Assembly (NCBI RefSeq): GCF_005049285.1
Contig: NZ_SOSC01000001.1
Location: 558,001-622,000 of the forward strand
DNA length: 64,000 nt
DNA from: Halorientalis salina
GTDB lineage: Archaea > Halobacteriota > Halobacteria > Halobacteriales > Haloarculaceae
Reading direction: 5' to 3'
How positions within the stretch are numbered: position 1 is the stretch's first letter; each line of letters opens with the position of its first letter. The notes under the pieces are model-generated. The model had not been told where the DNA came from. It made no database searches and saw nothing but the letters and a program-made list of their open reading frames with translations. A program made the translations under genes and the position numbers. Of this stretch, positions 16,619-25,578 are shown piece by piece.

Positions 16619-18796
16619 ATGACCGAGACGACTCACGCTTCGATTCTCGTATCGCTTCTCCTCTGTGCCGGTCTCGTCGCGACCGGCCCCGTATCCGGCG
16701 TCGCTCTCGCCGGCCACGACGACGGGGAGCACCACCACGACGGCTACGACTTCGACGCGAACCTCACGTCCAGTGTAGTGCACTGGCAGGGACAGGACCT
16801 CTACGTCCAGGGCAACGCCAGCGAGGTCACGTACGAACTCCATTCGGTGTCCGACAGTGGAGGGCAAGCTACCGTCGACGAGTTCGTCGACACCGTCACG
16901 CTCGACGAGCGCGCGTCGGCCGTCGTCGATTCGTCGTCCCTGGAACCCGGCGAATACGTCCTCCTCGACGACGAGGACAGAGTCGTCCGAACGAACGATC
17001 GGGGCGTCCAGACCGGGACGGCACCGCAGAGCGATACTGACGCGGTCGACGAGGCGGCGTTCAGAATCGCCGAGCAGGAGTTCAGTGTCACGCCCGAGCA
17101 GGACACGTCGGCCCCGGGCTCCAGTCTCGATTTCGACGTCGACTCGAATCGCGGGGAGTACGACGTGGAGATCACGGCCACGGACGTTTCCAGCGGCGAA
17201 CTGCGGGAAATCTTCGGCGGGACGGAGACCGACGACGGAACGCGAGTTTCGGAGGTCTCCGACGAGATCGAAGCCGATCTGACGGACGTCGACACCGGCA
17301 CGTACACGTTCACGTTCTCGGTGACCGACACCGACGAGGACTCGACAGCGACGATCACCGTCTCCGAAGCCGAGGAGATGGCGTTCGTCGACGACAACGT
17401 TCGGGCAGCCGCCGGCGATACGCGGACGATCGATATCAGCACGGAACCCGGCGACAGTGGGACCCTCGTCGTCGGATCGGCGGACAAGGGCTACCGGGCC
17501 GAAGTCGAGTTCGAGGACGGTGACGACGACGGCCGCGTCTCGCTCACGGTGAACACGTTCCTCGCCGGGAATCGCACGGGGAGCGGCGAGCGGACGGCCT
17601 GGAGCGCCGACGACGGCGACGTGATCACTGGCGTCGACCTGACGACCCCCGCGCTGGACGAGCACCTCGCGGCGACGGACTACGAGATGGCGGTCAATTC
17701 CGGCGGCGAACTACAGGACGTCGGGCTGTTCGATCTCCACGAGCCGTCGGTGTCGAACCTCACTCTTCGGACCGCGCCCGAGCGCCAGTACGAGGATTCG
17801 CTATCGGAGATGACTCGCACGCGGACTGACCGGGTCGCGGTCGACGACGTGCTGATCGCCGACGTGAACGCGACGGGCGTGTTCGGCCTGCTGGACGCCC
17901 AGCCCGGGGACGACGACACCGAGCGGTTCCGGTCGCTGGTCGGGTCGCGGAACGCGTCGTTCTGGCTCGAACTCGACGAGACCCTGGGGAACCAGCAACC
18001 CCGTCTGGACACCGCCGAGAGCTTCGAGAACGACGCGATTCGGGCGTATCCCGATCCGGAAAACGGAACGATTACTGTCGTGATGGACGAAGCGTCGCTG
18101 GCGTTCAGGAACGGCCAGTCATCGATACAGACTGGTGAACGCTACGAGGTCTGGTTCGAACTCGACGGGGACAGTGCGGTCGTCTCGTCGGACCAGCCGG
18201 TCAGTTCGACCGTCGAGTTCACCGAGCGAACTGCCACCATCGAGACGGGCGAGAGCGACCAGCTCTGGTTGCCGGCGACGCGCAACGCGACGGTCGACGG
18301 CTCGACGACGGTCGCCCCCGGCACGGAAATCGGGTTCAACTACCGACTGGACGGGCTCCTGAGCGGGGCCACGGAAACGGAGGTCCGGTCAAACGGGACC
18401 TTCGCTGCGCTGGTCGACCTGTCGGACACCGACCCCGGAACCAACGTGAGCGTCAGTCTTCGCGACTTCGATGCGGAAGCCGGCGGCGTCGTGCAGGCGG
18501 CCTCCGAGAAGCCGAGCGAGCCGATGACACCGATCACAGAATCGCCGATTACAACGACCGAACGCTCGACAGGTGACGCCACCGAAACGACGACGGAAGA
18601 GACGACCGAAACGACGGCAGAACCCGTCGAGCCGACGACCACCACGGCAGGGACGGTCACGGCAACGAACGCGAGCGACGAACCGAGGGACACCACCGCG
18701 GGGAACACGACCGAGGACGGGGCCGGCTTCACCGTCGGCGTGGCGCTTCTGGCGCTCCTCGGGGTCGTCCTGCTCGGAGTGCGACGACAGCCGTGA
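16619..18796 (+). CDS. Secreted BGTF-type surface glycoprotein with C-terminal membrane anchor
   Basis: 725 residues. An N-terminal signal peptide (SILVSLLLCAGLVATGPVSGVALA) precedes a BGTF-like surface domain beginning near HWQGQDLYVQGNAS. Repetitive beta-rich domains with many Asp and N-glycosylation sequons follow, then a Thr-rich linker (about residues 640-695) suited to O-glycosylation, then the anchor FTVGVALLALLGVVLLG and RRQP. The layout is that of PGF-CTERM archaeosortase substrates, but the tripeptide is GAGF in place of PGF. S-layer or other cell-surface function is inferred. ATG 16619 puts the signal peptide at the N-terminus; the frame at 16571 would bury it. Confidence 0.8.
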   Translation: MTETTHASILVSLLLCAGLVATGPVSGVALAGHDDGEHHHDGYDFDANLTSSVVHWQGQDLYVQGNASEVTYELHSVSDSGGQATVDEFVDTVTLDERASAVVDSSSLEPGEYVLLDDEDRVVRTNDRGVQTGTAPQSDTDAVDEAAFRIAEQEFSVTPEQDTSAPGSSLDFDVDSNRGEYDVEITATDVSSGELREIFGGTETDDGTRVSEVSDEIEADLTDVDTGTYTFTFSVTDTDEDSTATITVSEAEEMAFVDDNVRAAAGDTRTIDISTEPGDSGTLVVGSADKGYRAEVEFEDGDDDGRVSLTVNTFLAGNRTGSGERTAWSADDGDVITGVDLTTPALDEHLAATDYEMAVNSGGELQDVGLFDLHEPSVSNLTLRTAPERQYEDSLSEMTRTRTDRVAVDDVLIADVNATGVFGLLDAQPGDDDTERFRSLVGSRNASFWLELDETLGNQQPRLDTAESFENDAIRAYPDPENGTITVVMDEASLAFRNGQSSIQTGERYEVWFELDGDSAVVSSDQPVSSTVEFTERTATIETGESDQLWLPATRNATVDGSTTVAPGTEIGFNYRLDGLLSGATETEVRSNGTFAALVDLSDTDPGTNVSVSLRDFDAEAGGVVQAASEKPSEPMTPITESPITTTERSTGDATETTTEETTETTAEPVEPTTTTAGTVTATNASDEPRDTTAGNTTEDGAGFTVGVALLALLGVVLLGVRRQP

Positions 18797-18799
18797 CGG

Positions 18800-19480
18800 T
18801 CAGCCTGCGAACTCGCCGAGGCCGGTCTGTTCGGACTCGTCGGGTTCGATCACTCCCGGGGAGTCGTTGGTGGGGTCGTTGACGGCCGTCGAGATGGGGT
18901 ACGCGTCGAGGTCGTCGTTCGGGTAGGGGCGACACAGCTCGGCGCGTTCGTCGGGGGAGGCCGTGAGCCACGTCGATTCCTCGTCCCGGGGCAAGACCAC
19001 GGCCATCCGATGGTGGAGCGGTTCGACGAGGTCGTTGGGTTCCGTCGTCAGTACCGTGACGGTATCGCGCTGCCGGTCGTCTCCCTCCCAGCGTTGCCAC
19101 AGGCCGGCCATCGCGAAGACCGGGTCGTCCTCGCGATAGACCCGATACGGCTGTTTCGGTCCCCGTGCCGTCTCTTTCCACTCGTAGAACCCCGAGGAGA
19201 GGACCAGGCACGGACGGGACTCCCAGGCGTCGCTGAACGCCGGTTTGTCGCCCGCGGTCTCGGCGCGGGCGTTGATGAAGCCCTCGTCGTCCGGATCGGC
19301 CCAACTGGGCCGGAATCCCCAGTCGAACCGCTGGATAGTGTCCGGCCGGTCGCTGGTGACGACCTCGACCGGGTCGGTCGGGGCGATGTTGTAGCGGGGC
19401 TCGTACGCTTCCGGCACGGCAGCGCCGAATCGGGATTCGAGTTCGGCCCGCGGGGCGAACAGTGAGGTGCGACCGCACAT
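18800..19480 (-). CDS. SOS response-associated peptidase (SRAP/HMCES/YedK family)
   Basis: Shields abasic sites in single-stranded DNA by a thiazolidine crosslink from Cys2. Visible are MCGRTSL at the very N-terminus (Cys2), NIAPTD, SGFYEWK (catalytic Glu) and PLHHRMAVVL (catalytic His). At 226 residues it has normal length. Start 19480 is certain because Cys2 must be exposed by Met removal; the longer frame to 19795 is spurious. It ends 4 bases from the stop of the surface-protein gene (convergent). Confidence 0.94.
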   Translation of the reverse strand: MCGRTSLFAPRAELESRFGAAVPEAYEPRYNIAPTDPVEVVTSDRPDTIQRFDWGFRPSWADPDDEGFINARAETAGDKPAFSDAWESRPCLVLSSGFYEWKETARGPKQPYRVYREDDPVFAMAGLWQRWEGDDRQRDTVTVLTTEPNDLVEPLHHRMAVVLPRDEESTWLTASPDERAELCRPYPNDDLDAYPISTAVNDPTNDSPGVIEPDESEQTGLGEFAG

Positions 19481-19565
19481 AGTCGCGTGTAGGGGTTCCA
19501 GGAGGTAGTGTTGTCGGTGGTGCGGACCGAGGAATTTTGAGCGCGAGTCCGGTAGTATCGAGGAG

Positions 19566-20891
19566 ATGTTACTCCGGGGAACAATCGTCGTCGACGCCGA
19601 GCGGGTCATCGGGGACGGGGCGGTGGTCGTCTCGGGTGATCGAATCGAAGCGGTCGGACCGGCAACCGACCTCGAAGTCGAGTATCCGGACCGCGAGCGT
19701 CGGCGCTTCGACATCGTCATGCCGGGCCTGGTCGGCGGCCACGTCCACTCCGTGCAATCGCTCGGGAGGGGGATCGCCGACGACACCGCGCTCATGGAGT
19801 GGTTGGTCGACTACGTCCTGCCGATGGAGGCCGAACTGGACGCCGAGGGGATGCGACTCGCGGCGGAACTCGGCTACCTGGAGTGTATCGAGTCGGGGAC
19901 CACGACGGTCGTCGATCACCTCTCGGTGAACCACGCCGACGCGGCCTTCGAGGCGGCGATCGAATCTGGCATCCGCGCCCGCATGGGCAAGGTGTTGATG
20001 GACAAAGATTCCCCGCCGGGCCTGTCGGAGTCGACCGACGCGGCATTGGCCGAGAGCGAACGGCTCATCCGCCGGTACCACGGGGCCGAGGACGGGCGGA
20101 TCAAATACGCGGTCACGCCGCGATTCGCCGTGACCTGTACCGAGGCCTGCCTGCGCGGCTCGCGGGAGTTGGCGGACGAGTACGAGGGGGTACGGATCCA
20201 CACCCACGCCAGCGAGAACCGCGACGAAATCGCCACCGTCGAGTCGGAGACGGGCAAACGCAATATCCACTGGCTCGACGAAGTGGGATTGACCGGCGAG
20301 GACGTGGTCCTGGCCCACTGCGTCTGGACCGACGACTCCGAGCGTGAAGTTCTCGCCGAGACCGGGACGCACGTCTGCCACTGCCCGTCCTCGAACATGA
20401 AGCTCGCGTCGGGTATCGCCCCAATCGCCGACTACCTCGACCGCGGGATCAACGTCGCCCTGGGCAACGACGGGCCGCCCTGCAACAACACGCTCGATCC
20501 GTTCACGGAGATGCGCCAGGCGAGTCTCCTCCAGAAGGTCGACCGGTTGGACCCGACGACGACGCCAGCGGGGACGATATTCGAGATGGCAACGCGGAAC
20601 GGTGCACGGGCCGCCGGGTTCGACCGGGTGGGCGAACTCCGGGCGGGATGGAAGGCAGATCTCGTGGGTATTCGGACCGATGCGGCGCGGGCGACGCCGG
20701 TCCACGACGTCCATTCTCATCTCGTGTTCGCGGCTCACGGCGACGACGTGGCGTTCACGATGGTCGACGGACGGGTGGTGTACGACGACGGCGAACACGT
20801 CGCCGTCGACGCAGCGCGGATCAAGGAGCGAGCACGCGAGTACGAACTGCGGTCCACGCCGAGCAATGGCGCGAACACGGGGTCCCAATAG
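19566..20891 (+). CDS. Amidohydrolase, 5'-deoxyadenosine/MTA/SAH deaminase-like
   Basis: 441-residue metal-dependent deaminase of the ATZ/TRZ branch. Metal ligands: HVHSVQSLGR, HTHASENRDE and the Asp in LGNDGPPCNN. VLAHCVWTDD and HCPSSNMKLASGIAPI are typical of enzymes deaminating adenosine derivatives (MTA, SAH, 5'-deoxyadenosine). The second histidine of the first metal motif (usually HxH) is kept as H-V-H. The substrate is inferred. It is divergent from the SRAP gene, with 85 bases between. Confidence 0.86.
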   Translation: MLLRGTIVVDAERVIGDGAVVVSGDRIEAVGPATDLEVEYPDRERRRFDIVMPGLVGGHVHSVQSLGRGIADDTALMEWLVDYVLPMEAELDAEGMRLAAELGYLECIESGTTTVVDHLSVNHADAAFEAAIESGIRARMGKVLMDKDSPPGLSESTDAALAESERLIRRYHGAEDGRIKYAVTPRFAVTCTEACLRGSRELADEYEGVRIHTHASENRDEIATVESETGKRNIHWLDEVGLTGEDVVLAHCVWTDDSEREVLAETGTHVCHCPSSNMKLASGIAPIADYLDRGINVALGNDGPPCNNTLDPFTEMRQASLLQKVDRLDPTTTPAGTIFEMATRNGARAAGFDRVGELRAGWKADLVGIRTDAARATPVHDVHSHLVFAAHGDDVAFTMVDGRVVYDDGEHVAVDAARIKERAREYELRSTPSNGANTGSQ

Positions 20892-20939
20892 GGAGCATCG
20901 CAGGGTTGATACTGTTGCTACCCGTAGGACAGAGTGCTC

Positions 20940-21044
20940 GGAAGGGTGGCTCAGTGGTAGAGCGCCGACGGTCGGACGTGCCAGAAACCCGGCCGTGGGT
21001 TACCCCGCTCAGGGCTTCGCGTGGTTCAAATCCCGCCCCTTCCA
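20940..21044 (+). tRNA. tRNA-like sequence with abnormal anticodon arm (degenerate or unusual intron-bearing tRNA)
   Basis: The ends are tRNA-like. A 7-bp acceptor stem GGAAGGG/CCCTTCC with discriminator A closes at 21044. U8 and G9 are followed by a perfect D arm (GCTC/GAGC, loop AGTGGTA with A14, G18, G19, A21). The T loop TTCAAAT is canonical. The 5' T stem carries an extra base (GCG-T-GG against CCCGC). Total length is 105. After CCGAC the matching GTCGG follows at once, leaving no loop, and no split of the remaining bases gives a 5-bp anticodon stem with U33. ACG(T)GCC/GGCCGT forms a separate hairpin. An intron, a chimera made by integration, or a pseudogene are all possible; no anticodon is assigned. 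Confidence 0.42.
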
Positions 21045-21204
21045 CTTCTGCACAGACCACGCGAGGCGTTTCATCGCCGAGCGGTACCTCTGTGCAGAAG
21101 TTGAGCAAGGGATTTGAAGTAGACCAGTCGCGCACAGCGAAGCGAGCACGTCTGGGCGTAGTTCAAATCCCGCCCCGTCCACTTTCTGTACAGCACCCGC
21201 GAGG
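21024..21204 (+). repeat. Duplicated tRNA 3' end with inverted repeats (probable old integration site)
   Basis: The T-loop and acceptor end of the tRNA-like gene plus the next 20 bases (21024-21066) recur at 21161-21204, starting GTTCAAATCCCGCCCC and ending CGCGAGG, with a few changes. Between them GGGATTTGAA (21109-21118) is the inverse of TTCAAATCCC. An 11-bp perfect inverted repeat, CTTCTGCACAG/CTGTGCAGAAG (21045-21055, 21090-21100), starts right after the tRNA. Direct repeats of a tRNA 3' end are the usual footprint of tyrosine-integrase elements; no integrase gene is present here. Confidence 0.55.
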
Positions 21205-21270
21205 TCGTGTCCGCCGCGGACACGAACACGTCGTATTTAGGACGGCTGGGACGAAATATCACCGGTACCG

Positions 21271-21969
21271 ATGGTCCTGTATCCGAGCGAACAGTGGTTG
21301 CACGAGTACTGTCGGGCGCTCAACGAGAGCGACGATTTCGAGGCGTTCGGCTTCAGCGAGGACGTACTGCTCGTCGTCACCGACCTCCGCCTGGACGAAT
21401 TCACGATCGGTGACCTCAGCGGGGACGCCCTCGATGGGGTTCCAACCGACGTGCGCGAGCGTCTGTCCGACATGACGCTGGCGGAGGCGGTCGATAGCCT
21501 CGACGGGAGCGTCCGGTCGTCGCTGCCGGAATCGGTGGGACAGCTCGTCGATCAGGCGGACCGGTACGTCGAGAACGGGACCATCTTCGTCTACATCGAA
21601 CTGGACCGTGGCAGTTGTTTCGGGCCGGCACTCGTCGACGACCCGGCGGCACTCGAATACGGTGCGGTGTTTCGGGCCCCTGCCAAGACGTGGCAATCCA
21701 TCGTCGCGGGACGGCCGGCCGCGGCGGCCGTGGCGAGCGGTGATCTCGAAATTTTCGGGAATCGATTGCTGCTGGTCAAACACCTGGCGGAGTTGCAACT
21801 GCTCTGTGATATCGCGGCCGAGGACGTCGATTCGGAGTTCCTGTTTCCCACCTACGATCGCTCGCTGTGCCAGTTCGTCCTCGACGAGTCGCTCCGCAAG
21901 CCGATTCACGTCCAGAAGGAACTCACGCGCGAGGCGGCGCTGGCGCTGCGATCGATCACGCCGTTTTGA
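21271..21969 (+). CDS. SCP2 sterol-binding-like domain protein
   Basis: 232 residues. The first 150 resemble the haloarchaeal SCP2-like fold: YPSEQWLHEYCRALNES, then alternating beta segments (VLLVVTDL, GTIFVYIELD) and YGAVFRAPAKTWQSIVAG with the following GDLEIFGNRLLLVKH, the usual SCP2 end. The C-terminal 60 residues are not recognised. SCP2 domains bind lipids or acyl-CoAs; the ligand here is unknown. A GTATTTAG element at 21233-21240 is the likely TATA box. Confidence 0.65.
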   Translation: MVLYPSEQWLHEYCRALNESDDFEAFGFSEDVLLVVTDLRLDEFTIGDLSGDALDGVPTDVRERLSDMTLAEAVDSLDGSVRSSLPESVGQLVDQADRYVENGTIFVYIELDRGSCFGPALVDDPAALEYGAVFRAPAKTWQSIVAGRPAAAAVASGDLEIFGNRLLLVKHLAELQLLCDIAAEDVDSEFLFPTYDRSLCQFVLDESLRKPIHVQKELTREAALALRSITPF

Positions 21970-22089
21970 GCGGTCGGCGGACCGAGCAGACGAGTACGAA
22001 CCGCGTTTCGTCCGGTCGCGAGTCGAAGGCGGTCACTACGGCGGCGAACGGTCGGTAGGGCTTAGTGGGTGCCAGCGGACGGACCGACC

Positions 22090-23271
22090 ATGCAAGCTGT
22101 GATTCTCGCTGCGGGCGAAGGGACGCGAATGCGTCCTCTGACCGAGTCGCTGCCGAAACCGATGTTGCCGGTCGCCGATAGGCCGCTCGTCGCCCACACC
22201 GCCGACGCGGCGGTCGAGGCCGGCGTCGACGATCTGGTCCTGGTGGTCGGGTACGAACAGCAGGTCGTCAGGGACTACTTCGGCGACAGCTACCGGGGCG
22301 TTCCCGTTTCGTACGCAGTCCAGGAGCAACAGCTCGGGACGGCACACGCGGTCCAGGCCGCGCGCGAGCACCTCGACGGGGAGTTCGCGGTGCTGAACGG
22401 CGACGATCTGTACGATCCGGCCGGGCTCGCCGATCTGTTCTCGGGCGGGCCAGCCGTCGGTACCTACGAGGTCGAAGATCCCCGGCCGTACGGCGTCTTC
22501 TCCATCCAAGACGGCGCGGTGACGGGCATCGAGGAGAAACCCGAGGACCCGCCGTCGAACCGGATCAACGTGGGCGCGTACGTCTTCCCCGCGGAGGCGC
22601 GGGACTGGCTGGACGTGCCCCGGAGCGAGCGCGGCGAACACGAGATCACGGACGTGCTGGAGCGGGTCATCGAGGCGTTCGAGGTCCGGACGGTCGACAT
22701 CGAGCGGTGGATGGGCGTCGGGCGGCCCTGGGAGCTACTGGAGGCAAACGAGTGGAAACTGGCCGAGATGGAGTCGTCGGTCCGCGGCGAGGTCCGCGGC
22801 GACGCCGAGCTCAGGGGGACGGTCGTCGTCGAGGAGGGCGCGACGATCGAACCGGGCGTCGTCATCGAGGGACCGGTCCTGGTTCGCAGCGGTGCCGAGG
22901 TCGGTCCGAACGCGTACGTTCGCGGCGCGACGCTTCTGGACGAGGACACCGAGGTCGGGCACGGGGTCGAAGTGAAGAACACCGTCGTCATGGCGGGGAC
23001 GAACGTGCCACACGTCAGTTACGTCGGCGATAGCGTTCTCGGACGGGACGTGAACCTCGGTGCGGGGACCCAGGTCGCGAACCTGCGACACGACGACGCG
23101 GACGTGACACTGATGGTCAAAGGCGAGCAGGTCTCGACCGGACGCCGGAAGTTCGGGATCGTCGCCGGTGACGGCGTCAAGACGGCCATCAACACGAGTT
23201 TGAACGCGGGCACGAAACTCTCGGCCGGCGCGGTGACGAAGCCCGGCGAGTCGGTCACTCGAGACCGCTGA
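22090..23271 (+). CDS. Bifunctional sugar-1-phosphate nucleotidylyltransferase/acetyltransferase, GlmU-like
   Basis: 393 residues. The N-terminal nucleotidyltransferase starts with VILAAGEGTRMRPLT and LPKPMLPV; Mg-binding Asp in VLNGDDLYD. From about residue 235 a left-handed beta-helix follows, with hexapeptide repeats and the end motifs NTVVMAGTNVPHVSYVGDS, GAGTQVANLRHDD and GTKLSAGAVTKPGE, as in archaeal GlmU-type enzymes that acetylate glucosamine-1-phosphate and make UDP-GlcNAc. This feeds glycosylation of surface proteins. ATG 22090 is preferred to the GTG at 22069. Its stop overlaps the convergent hydrolase gene. Confidence 0.9.
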   Translation: MQAVILAAGEGTRMRPLTESLPKPMLPVADRPLVAHTADAAVEAGVDDLVLVVGYEQQVVRDYFGDSYRGVPVSYAVQEQQLGTAHAVQAAREHLDGEFAVLNGDDLYDPAGLADLFSGGPAVGTYEVEDPRPYGVFSIQDGAVTGIEEKPEDPPSNRINVGAYVFPAEARDWLDVPRSERGEHEITDVLERVIEAFEVRTVDIERWMGVGRPWELLEANEWKLAEMESSVRGEVRGDAELRGTVVVEEGATIEPGVVIEGPVLVRSGAEVGPNAYVRGATLLDEDTEVGHGVEVKNTVVMAGTNVPHVSYVGDSVLGRDVNLGAGTQVANLRHDDADVTLMVKGEQVSTGRRKFGIVAGDGVKTAINTSLNAGTKLSAGAVTKPGESVTRDR

Positions 23272-24088
23272 GACCGCTGGAGTCGTCCTCGGATTCGGGC
23301 GCGAGCGTCCCGTTTTCCGGCGCGTCGATGTCGTCGCTCCGTGCCGCGCTCCATGCCCAGAGGACCCGACGGATGCGTTCGTGGGCCACCTCGTAGCTGA
23401 CGTTCGCCGGCAGGTCGTCTGCCTGCCCGGTGTAGCTCCCGAACTGGGTGTGGTTGACACCTTCGAGAGTGATGACGGTGGCGTTCTCCGGGAGGTTCCG
23501 GTCGGTCGCGGTGGACTCCGCGCTCGTCACGACCCCGTCACGTGAGCCCAGGACTTGCAACGCCGAGAGGTCGGTCCCGTTGATGGACTGCTCGCAGTAC
23601 GAGCCCGCGAGGACGACACCGTCGACTCGCTCGGGGTTGTTACTCGCGTACTGACAGGCCATCGAGCCGCCGAGCGAGTGGCCGCCGACGTACCACGTGC
23701 GGATTTCGGGTGCCTGTTCGCGGAAGACGCCGGCCCGGTCGGGGTCGAGGACCGACAGCGTGAATGGCATCTTCGGGACGTACACCCTGACGCCGGTTTC
23801 GGCGGCGTAGGGAGCCAGAACGGGGACGTAGGCCTCGGGGTCGACGTGACCGCCGGGATAGAAGACGAGGCCGACGCTCGCGGGTTCGTCGCCGGTCTGG
23901 GAGATGACGTAACTGCCGCGGCGTTCCTCGACGGTCACGTTCGCGTCGTCGGTGGCCGCCGCCACGGACCCCGAGCGGGGCTGGTGCGGGTTGGCGGCCC
24001 AGCCGACGCCCAGGGTCGCAACGACGACCATGACGGCGAGCAGCCAGACGATAGCGCGCTTTCCGTTCGACACCACGACAGTTCGCAT
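23255..24088 (-). CDS. Membrane-anchored alpha/beta hydrolase
   Basis: 277 residues with an N-terminal anchor (AIVWLLAVMVVVATLGVGW) and an extracellular alpha/beta-hydrolase domain. The nucleophile elbow is GGHSLGGSMA (Ser), followed by SYCEQSIN and LGSRDGVV; the likely catalytic His is in GVNHTQFGSY. The early motif VGLVFYPGGHVDPEAY forms the oxyanion side. The family includes dienelactone-hydrolase-like esterases. The natural substrate is unknown. It overlaps the glmU-like 3' end by 17 bases, and the last residues are acidic. Confidence 0.8.
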   Translation of the reverse strand: MRTVVVSNGKRAIVWLLAVMVVVATLGVGWAANPHQPRSGSVAAATDDANVTVEERRGSYVISQTGDEPASVGLVFYPGGHVDPEAYVPVLAPYAAETGVRVYVPKMPFTLSVLDPDRAGVFREQAPEIRTWYVGGHSLGGSMACQYASNNPERVDGVVLAGSYCEQSINGTDLSALQVLGSRDGVVTSAESTATDRNLPENATVITLEGVNHTQFGSYTGQADDLPANVSYEVAHERIRRVLWAWSAARSDDIDAPENGTLAPESEDDSSGLSGLE

Positions 24089-24192
24089 ACCGGGTGCTAC
24101 TGGGGGAGGGGTAATACCGCTTTTCCACTCCACGTGGTAGCGTGCGCCGTTGCAGGAGTTATTAGTGAGTTGGGAGAGTGTGCCACTCACGG

Positions 24193-25044
24193 ATGATTGA
24201 TAAACCAGACCTGAGCGGGCAAACCGCCTTTATCACTGGAACGACGCGCGGCATCGGAAAGCAGTTGGCGCTCGCACTCGCCGAGCAGGGATGTAACATC
24301 GTCTCGACGGGCAAAACCGTCGACGACTCCGACTCGGACCTTGAGGGAACGATTCACAAGACGGCCGAGGAGTGCGCCGAGAAGGGTGTGGACACGCACG
24401 CCATTCAACTGAACGTCCGCGACGAGGACGTCGTCGACGCGGCCATCGAGGAGGCCATCGACGAGATGGGCGAGATCAACATCGTCATCAACAACGCTTC
24501 GGCCATCCAGATGGCGAACGTCGAGGAGATGCCGGCCAACCGGTACGACCTCATGAACGAGGTCAACGTGCGCGGCACGTATCTCGTCTCCCGCGGGTTC
24601 ATCGACCACCTCCAGGACGTCGAGGAGGACGCCTGGATCCTGACGAACGCGCCGCCGGTCAAGATCGACCGCGCGCCGGGGAAGGCCGCGTACTCCTGGT
24701 CGAAAATGGGAATGTCGTTCATCACGCTCTCGCTGGCCCAGGAAGTCGGCGGCTACGACATCGGCTGTAACTCCTTCTGGCCGGTGACCGCGATCGACAC
24801 GCGCGCGACCCGCTACTTCGGCATGGGCACGGAGGACGACTGGCGCACCCCCGAGATCGTCTCGGATACGGTCCTGGAGATCCTCAACCGCGACCCGGCC
24901 GAGTTCACCGGCGAGTACGTCTACGACGAGGAACTCCTCCGCGAGGCCGGCGTTTCCGACTTCTCGGAGTACAACCTCACCGAGGGTGACCCGGCACCGA
25001 TGTCCGCACAGATATTCGACCCCGACTACTCCCGGTCGGAGTAA
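24193..25044 (+). CDS. Short-chain dehydrogenase/reductase, HSDL2-like
   Basis: 283 residues. Cofactor motif TGTTRGIGKQLA and NNAS; catalytic YSWSK (Tyr/Lys). The order NAPPVKIDRAPGKAAYSWSKMGMSF and the C-terminal RDPAEFTGEYVYDEELL match the HSDL2-like group, whose substrate is thought to be a fatty acyl compound. The position expected for the catalytic Ser, 13-14 residues before the Tyr, is Pro/Ala (NAPP). The start is ATG 24193; the GTG at 24178 adds nothing conserved. Confidence 0.86.
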   Translation: MIDKPDLSGQTAFITGTTRGIGKQLALALAEQGCNIVSTGKTVDDSDSDLEGTIHKTAEECAEKGVDTHAIQLNVRDEDVVDAAIEEAIDEMGEINIVINNASAIQMANVEEMPANRYDLMNEVNVRGTYLVSRGFIDHLQDVEEDAWILTNAPPVKIDRAPGKAAYSWSKMGMSFITLSLAQEVGGYDIGCNSFWPVTAIDTRATRYFGMGTEDDWRTPEIVSDTVLEILNRDPAEFTGEYVYDEELLREAGVSDFSEYNLTEGDPAPMSAQIFDPDYSRSE

Positions 25045-25130
25045 CGCCACCGTGAAACATCGCTGTCTTCGGGGCCTCCCGTCGATGGCGATATGTGGGA
25101 TTAAGTAGGTCGGTTGCACAGGTTCCAATA

Positions 25131-25319
25131 ATGGTTGACCCGACATCGGATCTCGACGAGGACGTATCAGAGGACGACGCACCCACCTGCAGGACGTGCG
25201 GTGAACCGATCGTGGATTCACCGAACCACCGCGTTATCACGTGGGTCGAGGACGGCCAGGTCCAGTCAGCACACTTCTGTGACGAGGACTGCCGACTCGA
25301 CTGGGACGGCGCCCAGTAA
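25131..25319 (+). CDS. Small zinc-finger protein (haloarchaeal DUF7576-like)
   Basis: 62 residues, acidic, with four cysteines: CRTCG and HFCDEDC, plus His in SAHFC. Proteins of this size with a CxxC...HxC...C knuckle are common and uncharacterised in haloarchaea. ATG 25131 is chosen since the upstream ATG at 25095 adds a basic, unrelated stretch. A pyrimidine-rich tract (CTCTCTTCTTTCTCTG) follows the stop. Confidence 0.7.
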   Translation: MVDPTSDLDEDVSEDDAPTCRTCGEPIVDSPNHRVITWVEDGQVQSAHFCDEDCRLDWDGAQ

Positions 25320-25578
25320 TCTCTCTTCTTTCTCTGCTTCGGTATCGAACGGCGGCAACCGTTGCTGTTAGCGGTCCCGGCTCACAGATCCTGCTCTGGC
25401 ACGGTACTATCGCCCGAAGAAGTGGGGAGAGACCCACTTGGAAACGAGTTGGGAGCGATGCCAGTGGCACGGATACTCGTATCGGGAGAGTCCGACCACC
25501 AGCAACTGTCCGTAAGTGTGTAGTTTGTATTGCAGTTTCGCCAGTCATACGAGGGGATTCATAGCGGATACAGCGCGG

